7,180 nucleotides of DNA from Oligoflexia bacterium. Its GTDB lineage: Bacteria > Bdellovibrionota > UBA1018 > CAIMNF01. Below, one piece after another: positions 1 through 6,097 of this stretch (its first letter is position 1; each line of letters begins with the position of its first letter). Where the stretch lies: the NCBI GenBank assembly GCA_903858975.1, contig CAIOKW010000029.1, positions 1-7,180 of the forward strand, in the 5' to 3' direction. The position numbers and the translations under genes were made by a program. The notes under the pieces are model-generated. The model saw only the letters and a list, made by a program, of their open reading frames with translations, was not told where the DNA came from and searched no databases.

Positions 1-36
1 ATGTGACTGGAGTTCAGACGTGTGCTCTTCCGATCT
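1..36 (+). other. Illumina TruSeq read-2 adapter remnant (assembly contamination)
   Basis: Positions 3-36 match, base for base as I recall it, the 34-base 3' part of the Illumina TruSeq read-2/index adapter, ending in the diagnostic GCTCTTCCGATCT at 24-36. The two bases before it (AT) fit the end of an index. This is library DNA left on a contig end, not genome. Real sequence should begin at 37. An open frame can be read from a GTG at 22 inside the adapter into the following gene, but that start and its first five codons are artificial. Confidence 0.96.
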
Positions 37-423
37 ATCCCCAGCTTTGGGTTCTGGCTTGATTCACTGACGATTCGTTTTGTGTCTGAGGAGTGGTTTG
101 AAAAGATCAATCGAAGGCGAAACGCGGAAGATTGGGAATCCCGTGCACTCAGTGACGCTACAACAATGAATGAACTGGCCCGGATCACCCGAAGGCGTGA
201 GTTTAAGAATGCCGTTCGATTCACAGCCTATGTGAGTGATGACAATATTTTTGCGATTATTGGGTTTTGTTTCCTGGTTTTAGGAGCATTCCCATCACAG
301 ATCTTACCTCATGTGCATCCGGTTCTCATCGCGTTTGCATGCGGGTTTTCATACGCCATTATTTCGCTGATTTTGGGTCTGCATTTCCTCCATGATTTTT
401 ATCATGGTGTCTATCGGGATTAG
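37..423 (+). CDS. C-terminal fragment of an unrecognised membrane protein (5' end lost at contig edge)
   Basis: The last 128 codons of a gene, open in frame from the first base after the adapter and ending in TAG at 421-423. I do not recognise the family. The visible part starts with a soluble, charged stretch (fragment residues about 1-68, rich in Arg and Glu, with a basic NRRR cluster and a TRRR cluster). Two hydrophobic segments follow (about 71-90 and 95-118), and the tail is His/Tyr-rich. That suggests an inner-membrane protein with two C-terminal helices. It lies on the same strand as the permease gene, 85 bases upstream of its GTG, so co-transcription is possible but not shown. The true start and total length cannot be known from this window. 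Confidence 0.6.
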   Translation: MPSFGFWLDSLTIRFVSEEWFEKINRRRNAEDWESRALSDATTMNELARITRRREFKNAVRFTAYVSDDNIFAIIGFCFLVLGAFPSQILPHVHPVLIAFACGFSYAIISLILGLHFLHDFYHGVYRD

Positions 424-508
424 GTTTTTAAAAAAAGAGAATCAAAAGTCTGACACTACGAGGTTTTGCTTTCCTTGAGGCTCAATCAGAGTTCATAATG
501 GGAGCATA

Positions 509-1291
509 GTGAGCATCTTACGTCCTTTCAAAAAATGGGTAGAGTGGTTAGGAGAATTTACAATATTCTCCGCAAGAACCTTTCAGTGTATCGGCCGACT
601 GAATCGGCGGTCTGGAATTTTTCTAAACCAATGCGAGTTTATCGGTGTGAGTAGCCTGGGTATTCTATCCGTTGCCGCAATCTTTATTGGTGCAGTTCTT
701 GGGTATCAGCTTTACAAGTCCTTTGAACTTTTTGGTGCCCAAGCCCTGGTCGGTGGAACACTTGGGGTTGGGATTTTTCGTGAGATGGCGCCCGTGATCG
801 GTGCCATCATGGTAACCGGACGTGCGGGAGCGGGAATTGGAGCCGAAGTCGCAAGTATGCGGGTAACGGAACAAATCGACGCACTCGAAGTGATGGGAGT
901 AAACCCATTTGAGTATTTGGTGCTTCCGCGGGTTTTGGCTGGAGCGGCGATGATGCCAATTCTTTCGTTCTTGTTTGGTGGCATAGCAACGCTTGCTTCA
1001 TCGGTCATTGCCTGCTCAGTTCTTGATTTAAGTTACCCTGTTTTTTGGAAAGGTTTTCGTGAATGGACGGACACGATTGATCTCCTTCATTGCACCATGA
1101 AGAGTATTTCTTTTGGAGCGGCTCTCTCCATGATGGGATGTTTTTACGGCTTTAGAGCCAGCGGAGGAGCGAGATCAGTGGGGCTGTCAACGCGATCTAC
1201 GGTAGTTGCCGCCTGCTTGACGATTCTGCTACTTGATTATTTTTGGACGATGATTCTTCCGCTGCGCGGGAGTCAATTAATTTTGCATTAA
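509..1291 (+). CDS. mlaE: MlaE/YrbE-family ABC transporter permease (lipid transport)
   Basis: An inner-membrane permease of the MlaE family, which in known systems pairs with an MlaF-type ATPase and an MCE protein to move phospholipid or other lipids between inner and outer membrane. The 260-residue length is normal. Family hallmarks are clear: the REMAPVIGAIMVTGRAG core at about residues 91-107, then the coupling-helix region with EQIDALEVMGVNP at 121-133, and the C-terminal GGARSVGLSTRSTVVA block at 219-234. Hydrophobic segments lie at about 47-66, 80-103, 140-171, 198-214 and 231-249. The start is GTG at 509, with GGAG at 501-504 as ribosome-binding site; an ATG at 498 in the same region hits a stop after two codons. 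The MCE gene begins 16-22 bases downstream, so the two are surely one operon. No ATPase gene is adjacent. The family call is secure; the symbol is by analogy, since substrate and direction are unknown. Confidence 0.93.
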   Translation: MSILRPFKKWVEWLGEFTIFSARTFQCIGRLNRRSGIFLNQCEFIGVSSLGILSVAAIFIGAVLGYQLYKSFELFGAQALVGGTLGVGIFREMAPVIGAIMVTGRAGAGIGAEVASMRVTEQIDALEVMGVNPFEYLVLPRVLAGAAMMPILSFLFGGIATLASSVIACSVLDLSYPVFWKGFREWTDTIDLLHCTMKSISFGAALSMMGCFYGFRASGGARSVGLSTRSTVVAACLTILLLDYFWTMILPLRGSQLILH

Positions 1292-1303
1292 AAAGAAACG
1301 AAC

Positions 1304-1316
1304 GAGGATGAGTATG
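1304..1316 (+). promoter_or_regulatory. Ribosome-binding site deciding the MCE protein start
   Basis: GAGG at 1304-1307 is followed directly by ATG (1308) and then, six bases on, by a second in-frame ATG (1314). Normal spacing favours 1314. The choice alters the protein by only two residues (Met-Ser). Confidence 0.6.
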
Positions 1317-2741
1317 AGTAACGCAAACGATGCAAGCAAAGCAACAAAACTGAAAATTGGGATTTTCACTCTCGTCGGGCTGAGTTTTTTTGGTTCCCTT
1401 ACGGTTTACATAAATAACCGGCCTTATTGGTGGCGTGTATGCGAGCCGGTTCAAGTTACGGTTGAAGATGCAACGGGACTTAAAACAAAGTCTCCCGTAA
1501 AGTCACTTGGTCTTGAGATTGGATATATTGCGGACATTGCACTGGAGACCTCAGGCGTTTCCTTAAAGGTGTGCGTGACTGCGCCGGTTGAAATTCAGCC
1601 AGATACGCGTGCTTACGTGAGGAGTGAAGGCTTCTTGGGCGATCGCTTTCTTGAGTTGAAGCCTGTGAAGTATCTCGGTACGCACTTCATTGATCATGGA
1701 AAAGTTCCAGAGCCAAAAGAGGGCAAGCAATCCTCAGGAATGAAGCTTAGGGTCCTCGATATTTTAGGACTTCAAAGTGCAGAAGCTGCGGATGCAAGTG
1801 CGGCTGAAGGCGCAACTAAAAGTGTACCCGTCGGAGCAAAATCAACCGACATGGAAGCGCTCATGGGCGAAATGAAGAGCCTGACTACTTCCTTGAAAGA
1901 GTCGATCAATCCCGAAGAAATTCGCGGAACGATTCGCCAATTGAATAAGACTCTGGAGGATGCTTCAAAAACCTTTTCACCTCAGGGTGGACTCACTCAA
2001 ACGGCGCAACGGTCTTTGATTAAGCTTGAAGATGCGATAGAGCAAATGCGAGATCAAATCACCCGTATTAACCAGGGCCAGGGATCCATTGGGATGTTGC
2101 TGAATGACCCTGTGTACGCAGAAGAGTTAAAGAAAGCAGCAGTGAGTCTCAATAAGTTATTGGGAAGAGCGAATGATATGAAGCTTGAGGTGAATCTTGG
2201 CATTCAAGAGTTGCCTGCCTATGATGCTGCCCGCGCGAGTGTGATGCTCACGATTTATCCGAAACCGAGTCGTTACTACTTGATTGGTGTTGATTCAGAT
2301 CCCCGAGGCCGCTTCACGCAAACGCTGACCACGACAGAAATTGCAGGGACAAGCAATACGGTGAGAACGACCGTGCAAGACAAAGGTGGATTTAACTTCA
2401 CCGTGATGCTCGGGAAAATATTTCAGGACCGCTATGACGTGAGCCTCGGGCTCCTTCGTGGGGATGGGGCGGCGACGCTCGGCCTAAATCTCGGGCCTCG
2501 TGACAATCTGCAGCAAGTTCAGTTGAAGAGTGATATCTACTTTAGAGCTAAAACGATCAATGGAACCTGGACGGCCCAGTCGGATGCCCGTATCTACGCA
2601 ATATATCAGCCTATTTCCATTTTTTATCTCACCGGTGGAGTGGAAGGGTTTCGTAAAGTGGATGGTGTTTTCTCGAGCTTTTTTGGGGCGGGAATGCGCT
2701 TTGAAGACGAAGATATTAAACTCTTGATGTCTTTCTTGTAA
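1314..2741 (+). CDS. MCE-domain (MlaD-like) protein with beta-rich C-terminal domain
   Basis: Substrate-binding partner of the MlaE permease. Two in-frame ATGs exist, at 1308 and 1314. GAGG at 1304-1307 abuts the first but sits 6 bases before the second, so 1314 (475 residues) is preferred. Numbering from 1308, the parts are: membrane anchor about 16-34; one MCE domain about 45-121, with the typical GLKTKSPVKSLGLEIGYI and GFLGDRFLEL stretches; an Ala/Glu/Ser linker about 157-180; and a helical region about 182-292 that includes GQGSIGMLLNDP, a motif common after MCE domains. From about 305 to the end there are roughly ten alternating amphipathic strands (for example 360-370, 374-383, 400-412, 435-445, 455-464, 468-477) resembling an outer-membrane barrel. 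The protein ends SFL, not the usual final aromatic. Known MlaD proteins are much shorter. MCE identity is secure; the barrel is inferred from the strand pattern. Confidence 0.9.
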   Translation: MSNANDASKATKLKIGIFTLVGLSFFGSLTVYINNRPYWWRVCEPVQVTVEDATGLKTKSPVKSLGLEIGYIADIALETSGVSLKVCVTAPVEIQPDTRAYVRSEGFLGDRFLELKPVKYLGTHFIDHGKVPEPKEGKQSSGMKLRVLDILGLQSAEAADASAAEGATKSVPVGAKSTDMEALMGEMKSLTTSLKESINPEEIRGTIRQLNKTLEDASKTFSPQGGLTQTAQRSLIKLEDAIEQMRDQITRINQGQGSIGMLLNDPVYAEELKKAAVSLNKLLGRANDMKLEVNLGIQELPAYDAARASVMLTIYPKPSRYYLIGVDSDPRGRFTQTLTTTEIAGTSNTVRTTVQDKGGFNFTVMLGKIFQDRYDVSLGLLRGDGAATLGLNLGPRDNLQQVQLKSDIYFRAKTINGTWTAQSDARIYAIYQPISIFYLTGGVEGFRKVDGVFSSFFGAGMRFEDEDIKLLMSFL

Positions 2742-2757
2742 TTTTTAGAAATCTATC

Positions 2758-2796
2758 CTAAAGTCCAAAGACTAAAGTTAAATTAACCAACTTGGT
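2758..2796 (+). promoter_or_regulatory. Possible control region upstream of rpmG (direct repeat and palindrome)
   Basis: The 127-base gap before rpmG holds two copies of CTAAAGT (2758-2764 and 2772-2778, 14 bases apart) and a perfect 11-base palindrome, ACCAACTTGGT, at 2786-2796. Either could be a regulator site for the ribosomal protein pair. I see no clear -35/-10 pair and no match to the Zur boxes I know. The call rests on symmetry alone, and such short matches can arise by chance. Confidence 0.2.
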
Positions 2797-2868
2797 AGTG
2801 GCTGTGTGTCAGCAGTTCACCGGAAGAAACTTGTTTTTTTCCCCAAGTAAAGCGGAGTAAAGGCTCAA

Positions 2869-3039
2869 ATGCGCGAAAAAGTAAGACTGATTTCATCAGC
2901 AAAAACTGGGTATAGCTACTATACAACTAAAAACAAACAGAAGCAGACGGACAAGATTCAATTGATGAAATATGATCCAGTCGCTCGTAAGCATGTATTG
3001 TTCACTGAAACAAAAATGCCATCTCACTCTAAGAAGTAA
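2869..3039 (+). CDS. rpmG: 50S ribosomal protein L33 (cysteine-free form)
   Basis: A 56-residue basic protein of the large ribosomal subunit. It follows the E. coli-type L33 pattern: REKVRLISSAKTGYSYYTTKNK at the N-terminus (residues 2-23), then DKIQLMKYDPVARKHVLFTE (residues 28-47). There are no cysteines at all, so this is the zinc-independent (C-) form. It starts with ATG at 2869 behind AAAGG at 2859-2863 (5-base spacer); a second purine block, GGAG, lies at 2854-2857. The C-terminus has a short extra tail (PSHSKK) compared with E. coli. It ends 15 bases before the L31 gene, so the two are co-transcribed. The codons are those of a highly expressed gene. Confidence 0.96.
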   Translation: MREKVRLISSAKTGYSYYTTKNKQKQTDKIQLMKYDPVARKHVLFTETKMPSHSKK

Positions 3040-3054
3040 TTAAGGAGATTAATC

Positions 3055-3306
3055 ATGCAAGAAAGTATGCACCCCATTTATCGTGATGTAGTTTTCAAAG
3101 ATGTTCAGAGCGGTTTCGCATTCCTGACTCGTTCTACGATTCAGACTAAAGAAACTATTGCTTGGGAAGATGGAAAAGAATATCCACTCGCAAAAGTGGA
3201 AGTTTCTTCTAAATCTCACCCTTTCTACACGGGTAACGATAAGCGTATCGATACTACCGGCCGCGTAGAAAAGTTCATGAACAAATACAAACACATTAAA
3301 AAGTAA
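3055..3306 (+). CDS. rpmE2: 50S ribosomal protein L31 type B (zinc-free form)
   Basis: An 83-residue L31 of the large subunit, sitting at the bridge between subunits in known ribosomes. The type B signature is plain: MHPIYRDVVFKD at residues 5-16 and the strongly conserved SSKSHPFYTG at 52-61. The four cysteines of zinc-binding type A L31 are absent, and there is no Cys anywhere. A strong ribosome-binding site (TAAGGAG, ending at 3047) lies 7 bases before the ATG. It is the second gene of a two-gene unit with rpmG and is followed by a hairpin and a terminator. In many bacteria type B L31 is a zinc-starvation paralogue controlled by Zur. Whether this genome also has a type A copy cannot be seen here. 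Confidence 0.96.
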   Translation: MQESMHPIYRDVVFKDVQSGFAFLTRSTIQTKETIAWEDGKEYPLAKVEVSSKSHPFYTGNDKRIDTTGRVEKFMNKYKHIKK

Positions 3307-3321
3307 TTTTGTTCCTCCATT

Positions 3322-3349
3322 GGTGATGGCCGCGAAAGCGGTAATTGCC
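3322..3349 (+). other. GNRA-tetraloop hairpin between rpmE2 and its terminator
   Basis: CCGC-GAAA-GCGG at 3330-3341 forms a perfect 4-bp stem closed by a GAAA (GNRA) tetraloop. The stem can extend outward through GGTGATGG (3322-3329) against TAATTGCC (3342-3349), with one G-A mismatch and several G-T wobbles, giving about 12 layers. It lies just after the rpmE2 stop and one base before the terminator stem. It might protect the mRNA 3' end or bind protein; that role is inference. Confidence 0.5.
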
Positions 3350-3350
3350 T

Positions 3351-3391
3351 AGGCCCGACTTCTCGCCAAGAAGCCGGGCCTTTTTATTTTT
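3351..3391 (+). terminator. Rho-independent terminator of the rpmG-rpmE2 operon
   Basis: AGGCCCG (3351-3357) pairs with CGGGCCT (3375-3381). Inside it, CTTCT (3359-3363) pairs with AGAAG (3369-3373) across one A/C mismatch, leaving a 5-base loop. The stem is followed by a T-rich run (3381-3391, broken by one A). It is a strong terminator for + strand transcripts. For the converging minus-strand gene the stem is not followed by a T run, so it should work poorly in that direction. Confidence 0.92.
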
Positions 3392-3755
3392 AGAGCTGAG
3401 AGCTGGAGAAGTCCTCTAAGCTTTCGAGTTTCTGGTTTATTTTGCTTTGTAAAATTGCGTCAAAAATAAAGTGGAGTCCTAAGATCGATAAAACGACGGC
3501 AAGAATCGTATCCGATTCATCAGTGCTTCCTGAAATTTCATTAAAGGTTTGAGCCTTTTGGTACTCAAATACAATCAAGTAAATCCCGCAGGTCAAAAGC
3601 GAGTAGAGATAGACTCTCCAGTAGTTGAAGCGCTCTTTCTTCAGAAGGTAATTAATAGTTTTGATTTGCTCGTGTTGCACCACGAGATTCCAAAGGCCGC
3701 AAAGCAAAAGAGTAAGAATGAGATCGAGCGCGATATTTCTAGGTTCAGGTTTCAT
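3390..3755 (-). CDS. Small DUF4234-like membrane protein with three related helical units
   Basis: A 121-residue inner-membrane protein of unknown function, resembling DUF4234 proteins. The hallmark is LLTCGIY at residues 53-59. Predicted helices are about 6-28, 47-66 and 82-103, and the C-terminus is acidic and Ser-rich. Three units look related: CGLW...TIN (19-35), CGIY...TFN (56-72) and LGLH...KIN (92-107). Each has a Gly-containing helix start and ends in a polar stretch with Gln and a final Asn. A TTG at 3758 could also start it, but ATG at 3755 is preferred; the ribosome-binding site is weak (TGAG). It begins 16 bases after the serB stop, so it is probably the second gene of that operon. 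No link to serine metabolism is known. Confidence 0.75.
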   Translation of the reverse strand: MKPEPRNIALDLILTLLLCGLWNLVVQHEQIKTINYLLKKERFNYWRVYLYSLLTCGIYLIVFEYQKAQTFNEISGSTDESDTILAVVLSILGLHFIFDAILQSKINQKLESLEDFSSSQL

Positions 3756-3771
3756 CAATCTCAGAATAACA

Positions 3772-4713
3772 CTAGATCAAGGCCTTAATCCAAAGAAGAT
3801 TGCGATCTAAAATATAGGTGTTAGTTGCGGCAGAAAGTTTAGGTTTTCCGCAAAAAGACACCGATAATCCCGCTTCTTGCATCATGAGGATGTCATTTGC
3901 CCCATCTCCTACGACAATCGTTTCTTCGGCAGTGGCGCCGTAATTGGTTTTCATTTGGCGGACGAGTTTCTGTTTGTATTCCGCATCGACGATGGGGTCT
4001 TCCACGGCGCCCGTGAACTTTTCATCATCATCGGTCGTGAGGACGTTCCCAAAAACTTGGTCTAAAAACAGTTGTTTTTGAAAGTGTTTCAGAATGAACT
4101 CAAAGCCCCCGCTCACCACTGCGGTTTTTATGTTTTGGAAACGGAAGTGACCGAGGAGCTTCTCTCCGCCCGGACTCACGGAAAGCATGGGGATGATGGC
4201 CTCGGCTTGGGCTTTTGGCATTCCTTGGAAAAGACGTACGCGCTCCCGAAGCGAGGCTTTGAAGTCGAGCTCTCCCTGCATGGCCCTTTCGGTGATGTGT
4301 GAAACTTTTTCGTAGAGGCCAGAGGTGCGAGCGATTTCGTCGATGACTTCCTCATTAATGAGGGTGCTATCCATATCAAAGCAGATCAATTTTTTGGGTG
4401 TCTGGGCTAGAGTGATGCTTTGAAGTGAAATGGCGAACGGGGCCGGCCCTGGGTGAGAACCGGCAAACACTTCACTCCAGACGGCCTCCTTCAGAAGTTC
4501 GATGGAATGAGGACGTCCCAAAGGGCGAAGTTCGAATTCAAGTTTCAGGGCTTCTTTGGGCTCGGACAGAAAGTGAGTTTCAATTTTAGAAAAGGAAGCC
4601 AGCGGCATGAGTCCCAATTCGGTCAGGTGTAGGTTCACCCAATGGAAAAGACCCTCGAGCTCATGCTGGGAAATGACAGGACTAATCCAAATGAGTTTAT
4701 AGTTTTCGCTCAT
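3772..4713 (-). CDS. serB: Phosphoserine phosphatase
   Basis: A HAD-superfamily enzyme that removes phosphate from O-phosphoserine, the last step of serine synthesis, in the cytoplasm. At 313 residues it is close to E. coli SerB. The N-terminal about 105 residues form a divergent regulatory-type (ACT-like) domain; the C-terminal catalytic domain carries all four HAD motifs. These are DMDST at 113-117 (D113 nucleophile, D115 acid/base), SGG at 201-203, K247 in the EYKQKL stretch, and GDGANDI at 269-275 for magnesium binding. The cap includes the conserved substrate-binding ERAMQGELDF at 142-151. It starts with ATG at 4713 and ends in TAG. No clear ribosome-binding site precedes it, and a -10-like TACTAT lies only 11 bases upstream. 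It is divergent from hisS and followed by the DUF4234-like gene. Confidence 0.95.
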   Translation of the reverse strand: MSENYKLIWISPVISQHELEGLFHWVNLHLTELGLMPLASFSKIETHFLSEPKEALKLEFELRPLGRPHSIELLKEAVWSEVFAGSHPGPAPFAISLQSITLAQTPKKLICFDMDSTLINEEVIDEIARTSGLYEKVSHITERAMQGELDFKASLRERVRLFQGMPKAQAEAIIPMLSVSPGGEKLLGHFRFQNIKTAVVSGGFEFILKHFQKQLFLDQVFGNVLTTDDDEKFTGAVEDPIVDAEYKQKLVRQMKTNYGATAEETIVVGDGANDILMMQEAGLSVSFCGKPKLSAATNTYILDRNLLWIKALI

Positions 4714-4786
4714 GATTGACTAAAATAGTATCCCAAAACAAAACATTCCTTGGCAAGCGGTAACTGCGTTGATAATTCTTGAAATC
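4714..4786. promoter_or_regulatory. Divergent promoter region between serB and hisS
   Basis: The 73-base gap must drive both genes. Toward hisS there is TTGGCA (4750-4755), a 15-base spacer and GATAAT (4771-4776), 10 bases before the ATG. Toward serB, TACTAT lies at 4730-4725, 11 bases before its ATG, with TTGCCA (4756-4751) 20 bases further out. The two -35-like sites overlap on TTGGCAA. Both spacers are non-ideal, so the exact elements are uncertain. Neither gene has an evident ribosome-binding site, and these positions would leave leaders of only a few bases. Confidence 0.4.
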
Positions 4787-6085
4787 ATGGCACTTTCCAC
4801 TGAGTCCTATAAAGGCACACGAGATTTTTATCCAAAAGACATGCAGCTTCGAAACTGGATGTTCGGAACCCTTGCTCGCACCGTTCGTTCTTTTGGGTAT
4901 CTTGAATACGGCGGACCGATGCTCGAGAGTTTTGATCTTTACGCAGCGAAGACCGGTGAGGAGATCGTCAATCAACAGCTTTATCACATGGTCGATCGGG
5001 GAGACCGAAAGATTGCGGTCAGGCCTGAGATGACTCCAACCATGGCTCGGATGGTTGCAGCCAAAATCAATGAGCTTGCTCGTCCCATTCGTCTTTTTAG
5101 CATTCCCAATTTGTGGCGCTATGAGCGCCCTCAGCGCGGGCGACTTCGTGAGCACTGGCAATTGAATGTGGATGTGCTCGGTGGAGATCCACTGCTCGCA
5201 GAGACGGAATTACTCACACTTGCAGTAGAAATCATGCGTGCCTTCCAGGGCGGTGATAAAATGCAGGTGAAGGTGAATCACCGCAAGCTCATGGATGAAT
5301 TTTTTAGTCGACGGATGGGCCTGACCACTGAGCAAGCGCATAAGGTGGTAAAAGCCATTGATGCAAAAAGCAAAGTGGATGAAGCAAAGTTTAAGGGTTG
5401 GCTAATTGAGGCAGGGCTTGCTGAAGAAAAGATTTCTGATTTGAATCGTTTCTTCACTTCAAGTCTGGAAACGATTGCAGCAGAGATGCCTTGCGAGGGA
5501 GCGGCTCATCTTCTCAATCTTTTCAAGATGCTTGAAGAATCAGGCGTCAGAGGCCAAGTCGTATTTGATCCAACCATCATGCGTGGGCTTGATTACTACA
5601 CCGGGACGGTGTTTGAAATTTATGACGTCAGCCCAGAAAATCACCGAGCGATGTTTGGGGGCGGTCGCTATGACAACCTCATGGGTATTTTTGGTAAAGA
5701 GGCACTTTCAGGAGTGGGTTTTGGAATGGGCGATGTTTCTCTTCAAAACTTCCTTGAAACCCACGGATTGGTTCCAAAGTTCGATAGTGAAATTGATGTC
5801 ATGGTCACGCTTCCGAAGGGAGAGATCCGAGGACTTTCTGAAGAGATTGCTAGAGGTCTGCGTGTCTCCGGACTCAATGTCATCACTCCGCTTGCAGTGG
5901 GTAGTTTTGGTTCGCAACTGAAGATCGCGAATAAGCATGAAGCAAAAATTGCGGTTCTGTTTGGAGATGATGAGTTAACTCGTGGAGAGGTGATTCTAAA
6001 AGTCCTCGGAACGGGTGAGCAAATCAATGTCAAAAAAGAAGAAGTGATCACTCGTGTGATTTCAATCTTAAATGGCAAGGAATGA
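4787..6085 (+). CDS. hisS: Histidyl-tRNA synthetase
   Basis: A class II synthetase that charges tRNA-His with histidine using ATP; cytoplasmic, acting as a dimer in known cases. At 432 residues it has normal length. Visible from the preferred ATG are: the N-terminal KGTRDFYP (9-16); RPEMTPTMAR (79-88), which binds substrate; motif 2 with RYERPQRGRLREH (111-123); the histidine-specific RGLDYYTGTVFEI (266-278); GGGRYDNL (291-298); and a C-terminal anticodon-binding domain from about 335. Motif 3 reads GVGFGMGDVSL (309-319), where the E. coli enzyme has GLERL, so the usual motif 3 arginine is missing. A TTG at 4769 is open in frame, but ATG at 4787 starts at the expected place for the family. 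It is divergent from serB; the next gene begins 12 bases after the stop. Confidence 0.95.
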   Translation: MALSTESYKGTRDFYPKDMQLRNWMFGTLARTVRSFGYLEYGGPMLESFDLYAAKTGEEIVNQQLYHMVDRGDRKIAVRPEMTPTMARMVAAKINELARPIRLFSIPNLWRYERPQRGRLREHWQLNVDVLGGDPLLAETELLTLAVEIMRAFQGGDKMQVKVNHRKLMDEFFSRRMGLTTEQAHKVVKAIDAKSKVDEAKFKGWLIEAGLAEEKISDLNRFFTSSLETIAAEMPCEGAAHLLNLFKMLEESGVRGQVVFDPTIMRGLDYYTGTVFEIYDVSPENHRAMFGGGRYDNLMGIFGKEALSGVGFGMGDVSLQNFLETHGLVPKFDSEIDVMVTLPKGEIRGLSEEIARGLRVSGLNVITPLAVGSFGSQLKIANKHEAKIAVLFGDDELTRGEVILKVLGTGEQINVKKEEVITRVISILNGKE

Positions 6086-6097
6086 AATAGGTTAGAG

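Noticed and set aside
22..36. GTG start codon for the first gene
   Set aside because: It lies inside the sequencing adapter, so the first five codons are not genomic.
475..485. TTGAGGCTCAA palindrome before mlaE
   Set aside because: Perfect but only 11 bases with a one-base centre, too tight for a hairpin and likely to occur by chance.
2829..2845. ACTTG...CAAGT inverted repeat as a terminator for the MCE gene
   Set aside because: The stem is only 5 bp, AT-rich, and the T run is in the loop rather than after the stem.
2780..2868. tRNA-like or Zur-box-like sequence before rpmG
   Set aside because: No cloverleaf can be drawn and no known Zur consensus fits. Only a short palindrome remains.
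4697..5161. Open minus-strand frame of 154 codons overlapping hisS and the serB start
   Set aside because: It lies antisense to the conserved N-terminal part of hisS and its product shows no family features.
5743..6078. Open minus-strand frame across the end of hisS
   Set aside because: It is antisense to the conserved C-terminal domain of hisS and its composition is not protein-like.
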